Of a DNA stretch of 64,000 bases, positions 22,031-33,239 are shown in pieces. The DNA is from Dendrophyllia cribrosa (taxonomy: Eukaryota; Cnidaria; Anthozoa; Scleractinia; Dendrophylliidae), in the NCBI GenBank assembly GCA_024195265.1, contig JAJLRJ010000002.1:17120941-17184940 (forward strand). The letters are read 5' to 3'. A program made the position numbers and the translations under genes. Under the pieces are notes generated by a model. The model did not search any database. It was not told where the DNA came from and worked only from the letters and a program-made list of their open reading frames with translations. The first letter of the stretch is position 1; every line of letters begins with the position of its first letter.

Positions 22031-22547
22031 AGAATCTGACCCACCCAGTTTGCATTGCGCACCTACGTTGGTTCATCTGTCATTTTCAGGGCCCCCAAAA
22101 ATCCATACTGTATTGGCCACTCCGAAAAATACCATAATACTCTTTTATGCGCAGGCTCAGCCTCACCGGGGTGTAATTATTCAAGTCTCCTTTATTAGAA
22201 TGGCACAATGGAATTCAGAGTACATGTAGGAACGCTAGGACGTAGCATTGTGTGTTCGCATACAAATGTGTACCGTATGCAAATTGCCACGAAGTTGAAA
22301 CATAGCACGTGCAGTTCGTGGTGAAAAGAAAAGAAATCGGAAAAATGAGGCTTACATCAAGCACCACCCAAACCTGCATTTTAAAGAGTATTATGGGTAT
22401 TATGGTATTTTTAATAGTTTCTGGAGTGGGCAATTGTAGATGAGAAATTCACTCGTGCAAGAGGTAATATGCTTGCCCAAATATTGAATAGAGCCGTATC
22501 ATAACAATAAGAGAAGCGCACAATGCAAACTGGGTGGATCAGACTCT
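22031..22547. repeat. TIR element (GACCCACCCAGTTTGCATTG ends)
   Basis: The left end AGAATCTGACCCACCCAGTT and TTGCATTGCGC is mirrored by GCGCACAATGCAAAC and TGGGTGGATCAGACTCT. Inner words AATACCATAATACTCTTT and AAAGAGTATTATGGGTATT also mirror. About 517 bp, no coding content. Confidence 0.8.
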
Positions 22548-23554
22548 TCGAGACTATAAATAAATTTCAATAACAGACATCAACTATAATCTCTTATTCT
22601 TCTGAATAAAGTTTTCTTTTCAGTTAAAAAATGATAAGAATATTCAAACTAACATTTTACAGTCAAAATTCATAATTTTTGATAATAATATTTTGGCTCT
22701 CTTTGTGAGAGCATATAAATATCAAATATATTCACTAGAACAGTAAAAATAACATTTTTAGCATAAAATTAATAATAATTATTTGATATCATTTTTTACC
22801 TGTTTTTACTGGCACATGACATGTCCCAGAGCTTTTTAATAATGCTTCCAATTCTTTGTACCAGTAACTTAAAAAATCAAATGTTGTTTCCATAATATTT
22901 GAATAAACTGGACTTTTTTTATTGTACTGTACAGTTAAAGAACTCTCTCCTTTGAAATGCCTCAATAATTATAGGAAATTTACATGACATAAAATATTTC
23001 AGTTCTTCAAGATTTAAACAAAAAAAAAAAAACAGAAATAGACTTGGTTGCTTGTTTATCAAAAAAAAAGTCACCAAAGCTGCAACTCAGATAAAATATC
23101 CCTGCTCTTCAAACATTTTTATCAAAACAATGTACAACTTATTATGGACAGTTAACAACCTACGTCTGTTGATAACAAACACAAACCATACTTTGAACAG
23201 TAATTTATATGGTCTGGTAAAAATTTCCGATGAACACCCCCGTCATTTTTATATGGGAGTCCCCCCCTCTGGGTATAGGGTTTCCTTATCCCTAGCAGAG
23301 AAGTTTAATAGCAACATAATTTATAAATTTAACTTTTGTAATTATAACAAGCTTAAATCTAATGTATGACATTGAAATTTATTTCTACCCACAACTTTTA
23401 CAACAAACCCAGATAAAATTTTTTCCCCTTAATGATGGGTTAAAATGATAAATAGAAATAGGAAAAGCAATTTTAAAGGACTGACCTCTAGCAATGCAAA
23501 ATACAAATGACAGCATTTGATTCACTGTAAATGTGAATTGACTTTTCTAATAAG

Positions 23555-23749
23555 TCAATAGACAAATTTGGCTAATGCATTGTTGTACCCAGTTCAAACC
23601 TTCTGGGAATGACATCTTTTGTTCACAGTATTTCCATATAATTTCCATGTCAATGCTTCATTTGATATGGAAATATGATAAACAAAGAGTTCTAATCCCA
23701 AAAGGTTTGAATTGGGTATAACAATATGTTAGCCGAATTTGTCTATTGA
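23555..23749. repeat. Foldback MITE
   Basis: Arms of about 85 bases: TCAATAGACAAATTTGGCTA against TTAGCCGAATTTGTCTATTG, and GTACCCAGTTCAAACCTT against AAGGTTTGAATTGGGTA. No coding content. Confidence 0.85.
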
Positions 23750-24292
23750 GAAATGACATTAATTTTCTCTAACACTTAACTTCTTAAAATACTTTTTCCC
23801 AACAAAATATTTCTTATCATTTCGAGCCAAATGGAATAGATCTCTCATCCCACTTAGGTCTTGAAAACATACTGTGGTTCAATTTACATGTATCTTTTTA
23901 CTGACCCTAACAATTTAAGGGTAAAAAAAGAGGACAAGACAAACACAACTCCTTTAGTATAAAGTGATTTTCTGAACAGATTTGGGTTTATTTCTTAGGT
24001 TGGAATTTTGCTTGCGTTTGTGGATTGTCTGAACTTGTATCTTGACCCACAGTACACAGGAAAGTCATTACCAGTTGGCTATTATGGCTGGCATTACTGC
24101 AGTGAAGACTAAAAGACAAGTTAACCATGGAAGACTATCCAGAGTTTATGACTGCCTATCCTTGTTTAGCTGGTAACCTCAAAAATGAATGACAGCTCTG
24201 AGTTCATGTACCTGTATGTTTTTCTATATTTTCTTATGTTTTTGTATGGTATATTTTTCCAAGCACTTATTAAGTATTAGTATACCTAATTC

Positions 24293-26589
24293 CTAATTTT
24301 CCTTCTCCAGTAATTCTGATGCAGAATCAGTCTCGCTATCTGTTCCACTCTCCTCACTCATCTGACACTCCAGCACTATCTGATCAATGTCACCATCCAC
24401 ATGTTCGGCTGCATATTCAAGACCTATCTCACTGCTTCTACCGTTACTACCAATGCTTCCTGGATCATCAGGCTGCACAATGAAGCAGTAACTAAACTGC
24501 TCTGAAGGAACACAGTGATCAAAGTATTTGCACTCTTCCAAGTGTGCCGCCATGAACGGTGAATTGGAATGAACCCACTTGTCAACTGGAGAAAAAGATG
24601 TTGAGAAATACCATCTCTGCAAGGAAAGCAGTGATTACATGTATATCAATATGGTAACTTATCTACAATAAGTAATATTGGTGGACCATGACGGGCGAGC
24701 CATAGCCAGCAAATCATGTTTGAAAAACCTGGGTCTGCATACAATTAGATGGGTTTTTTTTATATAATACAGTTTTTATTCAGGAACATCCAATTTAGCT
24801 AGGCTTGTTTAAATGGAGCCCCTTCTAAACTAAATAATAATATTACAAAACAAATGCATACAAAAAATAAAACTACATATAATTGCTAAGTTGACAAATT
24901 AGCATTTGATATGGCGCTTAAGTTTAATCTTGAATTCTCATGGCTCCTGCACACTGCAGATATTGTGAGGCAGAGTATTAAATACATGTGCACATTATAT
25001 CTGAAGCTTCCCAGGTACTTAATATATTTTTAGCCAAAGGCGGACACAACAGAAGTCACAGTGTATATGACTTGGTGGATCTGATGTGCATACTGCATTG
25101 AAATCGGCTGCAAATCACCCAAGACGTAAATACACAATGTATGAATGCATATACCAACCTTCTGCCTTATTCTCCAAGACCATCTACCATTGTCATAAAT
25201 CCTCTTTTCCCACTCAAACAGCACCATTCCCTTTGTTTCTAGCACATTCCTACAAACTTCCCTGACCAGTTTGCAAGTCCGAGAAAAGTTACACAAGCTA
25301 AAACCATCCAAATGGCTGGCAATCTTCTCCAAGATCTCCAAAGGCAAAGATGTCAAAAGATCCATGTTAGATATAATTGAAGGCATTTGTGCACTAGGGT
25401 CATCTGAAGTGAATGCCATTGAAGGACTAGTGCATTTTCCAACATCATGTGCATTCAGATGTTCACATGGTTTGATACCAAAGCTTCCAAGCTCTTGATT
25501 AAAAATAACAGCCCCATTTTGGCTGTGAGGGAGGAGCCTATATCGAACAAAGGTGCAGCCATACTGCGCCAGGGGACAACGATGTTCTAACCATCCATTC
25601 AACCCCCCCTGTATGTCACTATGGACATTCTTGAAATGGCCACTGTATTCATCACGCCGGAACACCTGGTTGCATGGTATGGAATACATCGGGAACTGCT
25701 TTTGAAACTTGGGTAAAGTTTCCACAACGACATTTAGTCCAAGTGGTTGGTCAAGGTAGATTGGCAGGTGGTTTGGAGGGGGTGGTATGTCATTATCTTG
25801 GAAACCAAATGGTGGCTCTTCTTGTTCACCACCTTCAGTGTCATCACCTTTGACCATTTGCAACCTGTGAAATTCAATTTCCACAGGATTTCCATCACTT
25901 ACAAGATCACCATTTTCGCTCTCATGTCCCTCTTCGTGGCCATTTTCGGCATCAAATAAATTTTCACTTTCCACCTCTTCTCCTGAATATTCCCCACCAT
26001 CGCGTTGTTTGCGTAATTTATTCTCTAACGAAGACAGCGCTAAGGCCATGGCCATTTTCCTCGAATCCGATTTTAAAGTAGTCGCCTGCTGTTGGGGTCC
26101 ATTGCCATGCTGTTTTGGCGTGCTTGTCAAAGATCCACTAGATGTTCTTAACAGATCGACTTTGGCTTTTCCTTTCTTACAACGACGTCTAAAAACATCG
26201 CGAAGTATTCTTTGGTCCCTAAAAGCCAGCTCTACATCCAAATGGCCTTTCACCAGAACCGGGTTTGGCTGAAAGAAGGGAACCCAGCTCAAACGCGATT
26301 TTGAATAAACCGGGTAACGGTTCCATTCCATTGTGCAAAAAATTACACTGGCCGGGCAACGCTGCAAATGAGTTCTTAAATTGCCTCTTATGATTACAGC
26401 TGGGCATCCATAGCCTGAATTTATACAAGGAATTCGACTCTTTTGGCACACATTCTTGTGGTCTTTCATTTTACAGCCATGCAACTGAACGCCACAACCG
26501 AACTCACACAGAGACATTTTACAGCCATTTGGGGCGTTGCAGTATAGTTTTACGCAATTCTCACAATGTTTGTGGCTTTCAAAATCCAT
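24293..26589 (-). CDS. F-box protein with TRAF-type zinc finger (FBXO30/FBXO40-like)
   Basis: F-box proteins pick substrates for SCF ubiquitin ligases. Two exons on the minus strand, 26589-25159 and 24616-24293, join in phase 0 to give 584 residues, close to other family members. The first 75 or so residues are a Cys/His-rich TRAF-type finger (HCENC, CEFGCGVQLHGC, CPASVIFCTMEWNR, the last a hallmark of FBXO30/FBXO40). A central acidic stretch follows, then a second conserved Cys/His block (CNQVFRRDEYSGH, HRCPLAQYGC). The F-box, starting LTSLPLEILEKIASHL, is at about residue 410. The C-terminal WYFSTSFSPVDKW matches the family's end. I chose the Met at 26589 because the family begins a few residues before the HxxCxxC finger; an in-frame Met 15 codons upstream is possible. 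Which paralogue it represents cannot be told here; it may be the single ancestral form. Confidence 0.92.
24760..25060 (-). mobile_element. Retroelement 3'-end fragment (second copy)
   Basis: It shares with 10785-11200 the words ACATCCAATTTAGCTA, GTTTAAATGGAGCCCC and TGGCGCTTAAGTTTAA, and with 13113-13170 CATTATATCTGAAGC and TTTTAGCCAAAGGC. It lies in the F-box gene intron, in the same sense as that gene. Confidence 0.55.
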
Positions 26590-26881
26590 GATCTGTACAC
26601 TGAGGCTTCGGCAAAGCACAACACAGAAGTCCACGTACCGGCAAAATAGACCTTTTGTCCCTATTTTGATATGCGAATATTTATTTACATTTCAGGGTGA
26701 TCCTTTATTCTCCGAGTTCCCCCGGTGGTGTTGGCGAAGAAGTATCGATTGGCTACGTCATATGACGTCAGGATCCGACTACCAGCATGAAATCAATGGC
26801 GGAAACAGTTCTACATTTATAGTGGCTTGTACCTTTTATTCGCGAGAAAATATCGTTCTTTTTCACTTAAAATCCGTCGAG
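26590..26881. promoter_or_regulatory. Divergent promoter of the F-box gene and APH-1
   Basis: The start codons of two head-to-head genes lie 292 bases apart, so both promoters must fit here or in their 5' UTRs. A full CRE palindrome, TGACGTCA, is at 26763-26770; it is the consensus CREB/ATF site and could serve either direction. ATCAATGGCGGAAAC near 26790 resembles a YY1-type initiator element. No TATA box is obvious. That the elements are used is inference. Confidence 0.6.
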
Positions 26882-29800
26882 ATGACTCTTATGGTTTTCT
26901 TTGGTTGTGCTTTCATAGCATTTGGACCGGCTTTTGCGTTATTTTCTCTCACTGTCGCCAAAGATGCTGAACAAGTGATCGTTTTGATAGCAAGGTAAGC
27001 TGAAGGATTTGCTTCGCCGAGTCTTTCTATCTGCTTCATTCCTTTGTCTTACATGGAGGATTGAACTTACCAAGTCGGGAATCGTGGTGGCTTAGGTACA
27101 AAACGACTGCTGTATATTTCAAGGCGCTAATAATATATATTTAATAAGCTTAGTTCATTTGAAGACTTTTTGTTCAAATAAACTAAGATTTGAGATTTTT
27201 TATTTGCTTTGACCATCGGACCATTCAAGCCCACGCACCTTCTGTACGGAGGAATGAGTAGAATGCATTTTACATATGTAGAAAAATGCGATAATTATGC
27301 TTAAATACGTAATGATTCCCATGACACGTATAATTTTCCAGGTACGTATGTGTGTGATAATCACAAACTTGCATGCAATGTGCAATATGTACAAAAACAT
27401 AACTATGCATGATGATCAGGAGATCAAAAACATTGCTGGTTTGCACGTGACGTCACGGCGGCCATGTTGGTGGTCAAGAACAAAAGCGTTTCTCCCCGCT
27501 GGGAACTAAACTCTATTTTCATACAAATTCTGCGACAAAAATTGTATTGTATTGACCACCAACATGGCCGCCTTGTCATGTGGTTGCAAACCAAGAATGG
27601 GACAATGAAAAATCTGAGACCCCGCCCGACAGGAGTTTAACCCATGATCAACCCATACCAATAAAATAATATCAATGAATGTTGTATGGAAGTGCTTATG
27701 AAGAACGCGGTAAATAAAGGAAGGTAACGACAAATTGAAAACAAACTAGGACGGACAATTTTGTTCCACATGGTTTATCTTAACTGAAAAGTGCTTGGTG
27801 TATAAAGCTAACTATGAAAAGTTTTCCATGTTTCACAGAGAGAAAATATTTGTTTGTCTGAATTTAATTGTAGCAGAGCTACCCAGTCCGTCTGTCAGTC
27901 CAGAGTCAATATACCAAATTGACCCCCATACATTTGTCCGATAACAGGCTGTTATAATGTTATTTGCAGCCTTGATAACATATATTTAGGCTCGATTTCC
28001 GCCACTTTCTCGTGTCCAGTCTCTGAGCCTCCCCGAGAAGAACGGCTGGACGCGTGGGCCACTGATCGTGTCTGTGACGTAAATTCAAAATTTAATTTCT
28101 GCATCTCTAATGGTCACTGGATATGTCAAACACATGTGATGTCACGCCAGATCTTGTCAATATGTCTATACGTAAATAAGCGTGAAATACAGTGAGCTTC
28201 ATCCACAGCAATGAGGCACAATCTCTCTTCATAGACTTCACTCGACAACATCTTCCTCCATTGATGAAAACACAAAAATGACTCTGGTAATCCAAAGACA
28301 ATCTCGCAGTCTCCCCTTTCAATGCCTTTAATCGCATCCTCGTCCTTTTGATCTTCGCCCAATAAGCTCAGCAGCAATGCCTATTGATTTTAGGAATTTT
28401 ACTTGGTATTCCATTTGCGAAGTCTGGGGTGAAATAACGACAGCAATGGACTTAAAACTCGTCCCTTTCACAATATCGAAAATCATCTGTGCGGATTGGA
28501 AAATAAGGGAATTTCCTGATCCCATAGGTTGAATAACAAACAAATCGTCATCATAAACCAGCTTTTCCAGCGCTTTCGGTTGTAAAACTTTGAGATTTTC
28601 AAGTTTAAATCTCTCTACAACACGATCGCATGCCAAATCAAACAACTCCTTCACATCTGCCATTTTGAAATTATGCTCTAGAAAAATCATTTATTAGCCT
28701 GCTCGATTTGAGCAGACAAGCTTCTGATTGGAGAAAGTTAACAATAACAAGTTCACGCTTCCAGTCATCGGGGGGAGGAGTACGGGCTCGTTTCCCGAAC
28801 AGCAGCTGGTAGTCAAACCTAACATATTGTGACTCACCAAAGTTCTCTCGTAGCTTAGTTGGTTAGAGCATCCATCCAGTTCTTGTTGGGAACTCAATTT
28901 TTTTTTCATTTTTCCATGGTTGTGATATGCTGAACACATCAATCAGTTTTCTTTCTCTTTGCCATCGCTGATTCTAGTAGGCTCAAAAGGACATATGTAC
29001 ACAATGGAACAAGAAATGTTTCTGTATGGTTAATGCTCTTTCAACGTCAAACCGATTTATCAGGAACAACATAGCGGCATTCTTGGAGTTTGTTAATTAA
29101 TAATAAATTAAACCAAACCAATCTGCCTTCAGCTTGAATGTATTCAGACAGATGTTTGTAGATTTCTACAGTTAACTGACCAAATTACAGTAATCATTTG
29201 TTGTCGTCCATCAGTAGCATCATAAATAAAATAAAAGTAAGTTATAATCAAGGGAGGCCTTTAAGCTACTGTATCCAAACCCGAAAAAGCCTGAAAAAAA
29301 AAATCAAGGCTTTTCAACGGGAATCGATCCCGTGACCGTCACGTTTTTTTTTTTTTTTTCCAGGCTTTTTCCGGTTTGGATACAGTAGCTTAAAGGCCTC
29401 ACTTGATTATAACTTACTTTATTTATGATGCTACTGACAGACGACAACAAATGATTACTGAACTTAGACTAGGGCCGAGTCTACTTCGTCCTCGTGTAGT
29501 TCCACATGAACTCACATTTGACCTGCTCCCAATATGTGGCTTTGATAGCTCAGTTGGTAGAGCATCGCACCGGTAACGCAAAGGTCATGGGTTCGATTCC
29601 CGTTAAAAAGTCTTGATTTTTTATCAGGCTTTTTCGGGTTTGGATACAGTAGCTTAAAGGCCTCACTTGATTATAACAGACCAAATAAGTATCGCTTTCA
29701 ATTTGCTGACCAAGTTTAAAAAATATCTTCTTAATATAAGAAACCATGTGTTCAGAGTTTGAAGTAATTTATTTAGTAGAGAGTAATCAAATTCTTATTG

Positions 29801-32343
29801 TTTTTACAGTGCATTTTTCTGGTTACTTTCACTGCTGCTATCTTCAATCTGGTGGACTGTGGTGTCGCCTCTCAAGAAACATCTGGCATTTGGCATTGCA
29901 TTTTCTGTCATATTCCAGGAACTATTTAGATTGGCTTTCTACAAAATAATGAGGTAAGACAAACAACGCTGTTTCAAATGTTTGAGCTGTGAGTGGGTCA
30001 ATTATTAGCAGACTCGGAAGATCAGTGGTTCAAGGCTTTGGCCATCATGCTGTTTCTTAAACAAGCACCTTTACTCCACATTGTCTCTCTCCACTAAGGT
30101 GTATTTATAGGTACTGACAACAAAACACTGAGGGTCACCTTGCAATGGACTAACATCCCATCCAGGGGAGAGTAGTCCTAGTTGCTTCATAATATAGAAA
30201 CTGGGTTGAGCTCTGGCTAAGTGGGTCACCTGCAGCTTGATCTTGAGTGACTGATTTTACCATTATATGGTCATCAGGACAAATAGAAAGAACACAAATA
30301 ATACAGTCTGGTAACTCCTGCCTCGAGGAGACTGTCATATAATAGACACCTTGTAAAGTCTATATGAACAAGATTTACTGAAAATACATGTAACTACGTC
30401 TGTACAGCTACATGTAAATTACATACTTTTTTAACAACCCTATTCAATGCAAAATAACAAACTAAGATGTACATGTTATTAAAAATGTACCAAAGGGAAA
30501 AGGAGAGAATGGGACTCAAAGTCCCATGTGAGGCGCATACTCTTTTTATTACGGGCACCAAATTCTGGTCCCAGTGGGGTCTGTTACAGCGGAAGTTGAC
30601 TGTGCATGCTCAGTGTTGTAACTCAGATGTGTCAATTTTTCATTCAGGAAAGCAGATGAAGGTCTTCTTTCAATAATCAATCACCAGTCGGACCCTCTGA
30701 GGAAGCACAGAATTGCTTATGGTAAGTATCCCACTCATGTTCTTGTACTTAAAATTAAAAAAAATATATATGTACAGCTGTACAGCAGTAAACATTCCCT
30801 TAGCTGGACACTCAGGACCAGCTAGTTAGCTGTCTACCTTGGAGAGGTGTCTGACTTATAAAGAGTTAAGTTACAGACAAACAAGTAAAATTCAGCCGGA
30901 ACCAGTCAGCTGCTGTTGTCTGCCTTGGAGGGGTATCCACCTTACATGGGTTTTGTTTCGAGAGATTTGACTGTACATAATAAAAAGAAATGCTTCATTC
31001 TGAAAGAGAAAGGCCCATGTTGTAAGTGTCAATTTTTGCCAAAAAACTAAATAAAATTGCTGTTTAACCCTTTAACTTTCAAAAGTGCCAAAATTCAAAA
31101 CTAAAAAACAAATCCCACATTTATTTTCATTTTGTTAAAATTAATATTGAAAAACAAAAAGAAATGACCAGTACCATGCAAAAGTACTGCCAAAGAGGTT
31201 TCATTTGAATGGTGACTCACATGATAGGATTTCATCCACAGACTCAAAAGTTAGAACTACGCTATATACGCTATATATGTTTTCATATAAAATTGACTCT
31301 GGGAATGATAGGGTTAAAACTGCTAATTTTTGGCACAGATTTTTTCCACTGGTAACCATTTTTTGCACCTGTTGACTGGTATTCGATTATCATCTACATG
31401 TAGGCGTGGTTGTGGGAAGCTGATTTCCACCCCATTTTTATTGAACCCTGCAATAATGATGTCATGATTTTTTCGTTTCAGTTTCTGGTCTAGGGTATGG
31501 TATAATAAGTGGTCTCTTTGCCATGGTAAATGTACTAGCAGACATCACTGGTCCAGGTACCTTAGGTCTGAAGGGTGACCCTCAAAATTTCCTTATTGTC
31601 TCTGGTAAGTTTTGTGTTACAGTTGAACCTATCTTTTACTGGCACTAAAGGGAAAGAGCTAACCGTCTGTATTATGAAGATATCTGTATTAAAAAAGGAA
31701 TTCAAGTGAGCTGTCTATATTATTAAGGTGTCCGTATTATGGAAATGTGTGCCCAGAATTGGGATGTACATGTGCTATTATTATTATTATGTTTATATCA
31801 AATATGTTCAAAAATGTTTTTATTTTTTTTATTTTAAATTTGTTTTTAAATTTTCTTTTTGAAGAGAGAAAAAAATAGATGTTTACAATGTACATGACTT
31901 GTACACCCTGTAATAAATTATTATTTTTTGCTGTTATTTTGCAGCTTTCTTAACATCCTGTTTTGTGCTTTTGAACACATTCTGGGGAATTATCTGGTTT
32001 AATGCCTGGGATGAAAAGAAGTGGTTCAATATTTTCCTTGTTGTAGCAAGTCATCTCTTGGTCTCATTGTTGGTAAGTATAGTGTAATGGTTCTGTTGTA
32101 GGGTCAATTTTATTGGGAATCTTCTACAAACAGCGGTATGTAATGTAATTGTACATGTAATGCACTTTTGATTATTTTTATAGAAAAAGATTCTTTTAAG
32201 CACAATTTTCAATTTTATAATAGATTTTAATTCGTAAGGATTAGTCGGTAGTTTTATTATCAGTTTGTAAGATTTTATTATATTAATAAATTGTAATGCG
32301 CTTTTGATTATTTTTATAGAAAAAGCACAATATAAGAAATAAA

Positions 32344-32376
<33 letters not shown>

Positions 32377-32776
32377 ACACCCACATAATTGCTGTATGCA
32401 GCTTTTAGCTGCTTTAATATCTTACCAGACCAGGGCCAAGGGGTAGCAGACGCATAGCAAGATCACATATTCGCTTTATTTGGTTTTGTTCACATTTTTA
32501 CTCCAATTAGATCATTAATTTGTATATTAAAATTGATGAGCCAGAATAACGTTGGACTCCCCCGCACCCTGTGCCCAGTGGTATCAGGGAAATCCTAAAC
32601 TGCTTCATGGTTTTCCTCAACAGACACTTCTTAATGCTAAACACCAGTATGTGGCATCACTAGTGTGTGCATACATGGTCATGGTGATAATGGGTGCACT
32701 GGCATTCAAGACTGCAGGAGGCAGTCTCTTCAACATTTACAGAATCACTTCAAGGAAGACACACCGTGACTATTAA
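26882..32776 (+). CDS. APH1: Gamma-secretase subunit APH-1 (6 exons, complete)
   Basis: APH-1 is the seven-pass membrane scaffold that, with nicastrin, presenilin and PEN-2, forms gamma-secretase, the protease that cuts Notch and many other membrane stubs. Exons: 26882-26994, 29810-29953, 30648-30721, 31482-31604, 31945-32072, 32624-32776; phases 2, 2, 1, 1, 0 all join, giving 244 residues against about 250 in animals. The N-terminus VFFGCAFIAFGPAFALF is almost identical to vertebrate APH1A. The GxxxGxxxG motif of the fourth span is present (Gly113, Gly117, Gly121), as is the sixth-span histidine (His188 in ASHLL). The fifth-span histidine is replaced: LLNTFWG where vertebrates have LLHTFWG (Asn162). 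A truncated MITE lies in the 3' UTR, followed by a likely poly(A) signal at 33230. Confidence 0.96.
27438..27592. repeat. Foldback MITE
   Basis: Arms GCGGCCATGTTGGTGGTCAA and TTGACCACCAACATGGCCGC lie about 70 bases apart, with outer GGTTTGCA and TGCAAACC. In APH-1 intron 1. Confidence 0.8.
28126..28663 (-). pseudogene. RecQ-like DNA helicase relic
   Basis: RecQ helicases unwind DNA using a Walker A lysine and a DEAH box. On the minus strand, from a Met at 28663, the frame gives a RecQ-like start (MADVKELFDLACDRVVERF, then LQPKALEKLV), then motif I as PMGSGNSLIFQ and VVISPQTSQMEYQ. A frameshift near 28357 (one extra G in ATTGGGCGAAG) moves the rest to another frame: GEDQKDEDAIKG, CEIVFGLPES, and motif II as VDEAHCIS. 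The sequence fades after DIT. Motif I has Asn where the catalytic Lys belongs, so it was inactive even apart from the frameshift. No introns are seen. Short RecQ-like genes travel with repeats in some animal genomes, so this may be mobile-element cargo (inference). It lies antisense in APH-1 intron 1. Confidence 0.82.
28846..28910 (+). mobile_element. SINE head fragment (tRNA-like A box)
   Basis: CGTAGCTTAGTTGGTTAGAG resembles the D-arm/A box of a tRNA. No matching B box follows, so this is a fragment of a tRNA-derived element. In APH-1 intron 1. Confidence 0.45.
29188..29462. repeat. Inverted pair of SINE tails
   Basis: Two near-identical arms of about 100 bases face each other (29188-29295 and 29360-29462): AGGCCTTTAAGCTACTGTAT on the left, ATACAGTAGCTTAAAGGCCT on the right, continuing out to CAGTAATCATTTGTTGTCGT and ACGACAACAAATGATTACTG. 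Between them is an inverted B-box-like GGGAATCGATCCCGTGACC and a T run. In APH-1 intron 1. Confidence 0.8.
29538..29675 (+). mobile_element. tRNA-derived SINE
   Basis: The head has an A box (TAGCTCAGTTGGTAGAGC) and a B box (GGTTCGATTCC) at the right spacing. The body then runs into the same tail as the inverted pair just upstream (GGATACAGTAGCTTAAAGGC). The anticodon stem does not pair, so it is a SINE head and not a working tRNA. In APH-1 intron 1, about 135 bases before exon 2. Confidence 0.75.
30005..30232 (+). mobile_element. SINE body fragment
   Basis: It contains CTCTCTCCACTAAGGTGTAT, TGCAATGGACTAACATCCCA and TCCAGGGGAGAGTAG, words I recognise from a SINE body common in invertebrate genomes. 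The polymerase III head is not clear. In APH-1 intron 2. Confidence 0.6.
31064..31317. repeat. TTAA-flanked MITE (piggyBac-like)
   Basis: TTAA at 31064-31067 and 31314-31317 bounds short inverted ends (CCCTTTAAC and ATAGGG). It resembles, weakly, the elements at 44295-45312 and 59233-59444. In APH-1 intron 3. Confidence 0.55.
32140..32378. repeat. Retroelement tail with (ATT)n microsatellite
   Basis: The phrase TTGATTATTTTTATAGAAAAAG occurs twice in part (near 32167 and 32304), followed by GCACAATATAAGAAATAAAT and about ten ATT units to 32374. This is the usual form of a non-LTR element tail ending in a microsatellite. In APH-1 intron 5. Confidence 0.6.
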
Positions 32777-33037
32777 CATGATGCCAGCATTGTTTCAAAA
32801 CAAAAAAATGGTGTTCGGGAGTACAGGGAGGCGGCTGTATTCACAGAGTATAGAGATTGGAAGATGCACCATTTTCCTGCGGCGTGCATACCTAGGTGTG
32901 CTTTTTCTGGGTCAAGTATCTCAATTGATATCCTGTCAAAATCTGCCGGAATTTTGTTATGGTCTCTTCCGAATCTTTTTTTGCGTTTTGCTCTCTCTTT
33001 GCTTAATAATCGTGGTACATGTACAGGCTTGTATATA

Positions 33038-33215
33038 GACCAGTTTTCAATTGAGTCTCTTAAAACCAAAACCAAAGTAATTTCTCTGGCCAATCACAAC
33101 AGACGCAGACAATCCAATGAACCAATCAGAACTCGAAGCAAATGTATAGAGGCGGCGCCAAGCGCGGGAAAACGCGTGCGAGTAAGTCACGATTGGTTTT
33201 GATTTTACTTCTGAT
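33038..33215. repeat. TA-flanked MITE, family A, truncated copy 5
   Basis: It starts after TATA with GACCAGTTTTCAATTGAGT and shares CAATCACAACAGACGCAGAC and GCCAAGCGCGGGAAAACGCG with the NUP210 copies. The right half is missing. It lies in the APH-1 3' UTR, between the stop codon and the likely poly(A) signal. Confidence 0.85.
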
Positions 33216-33229
33216 TTATTTACTGCTGA

Positions 33230-33235
33230 AATAAA
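33230..33235 (+). terminator. Likely poly(A) signal of APH-1
   Basis: AATAAA lies 454 bases after the APH-1 stop and directly after the truncated MITE. It is the first AATAAA I see downstream of the stop. Use is inferred. Confidence 0.45.
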
Positions 33236-33239
33236 GAGT

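Larger units (their letters stand above)
20164..24292. other. AT-rich intergenic region
   Basis: No gene with recognisable homology. It contains G-rich patches (21019-21110), a degenerate repeat of GGACACC-like words (21395-21520), foldback elements at 22031-22547 and 23555-23749, and the F-box gene 3' UTR on the right. A candidate poly(A) signal for that gene (AATAAA on the minus strand) is at 23987-23992. One 89-codon open frame at 20486-20755 is unexplained. Confidence 0.7.

Noticed and set aside
26590..26634. Upstream Met of the F-box protein at 26634
   Set aside because: The family starts just before the HxxCxxC finger; the Met at 26589 fits better, though the upstream one is not excluded.
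29538..29613. Functional tRNA gene
   Set aside because: A and B boxes are fine, but the acceptor and anticodon stems do not pair properly and a SINE body follows.
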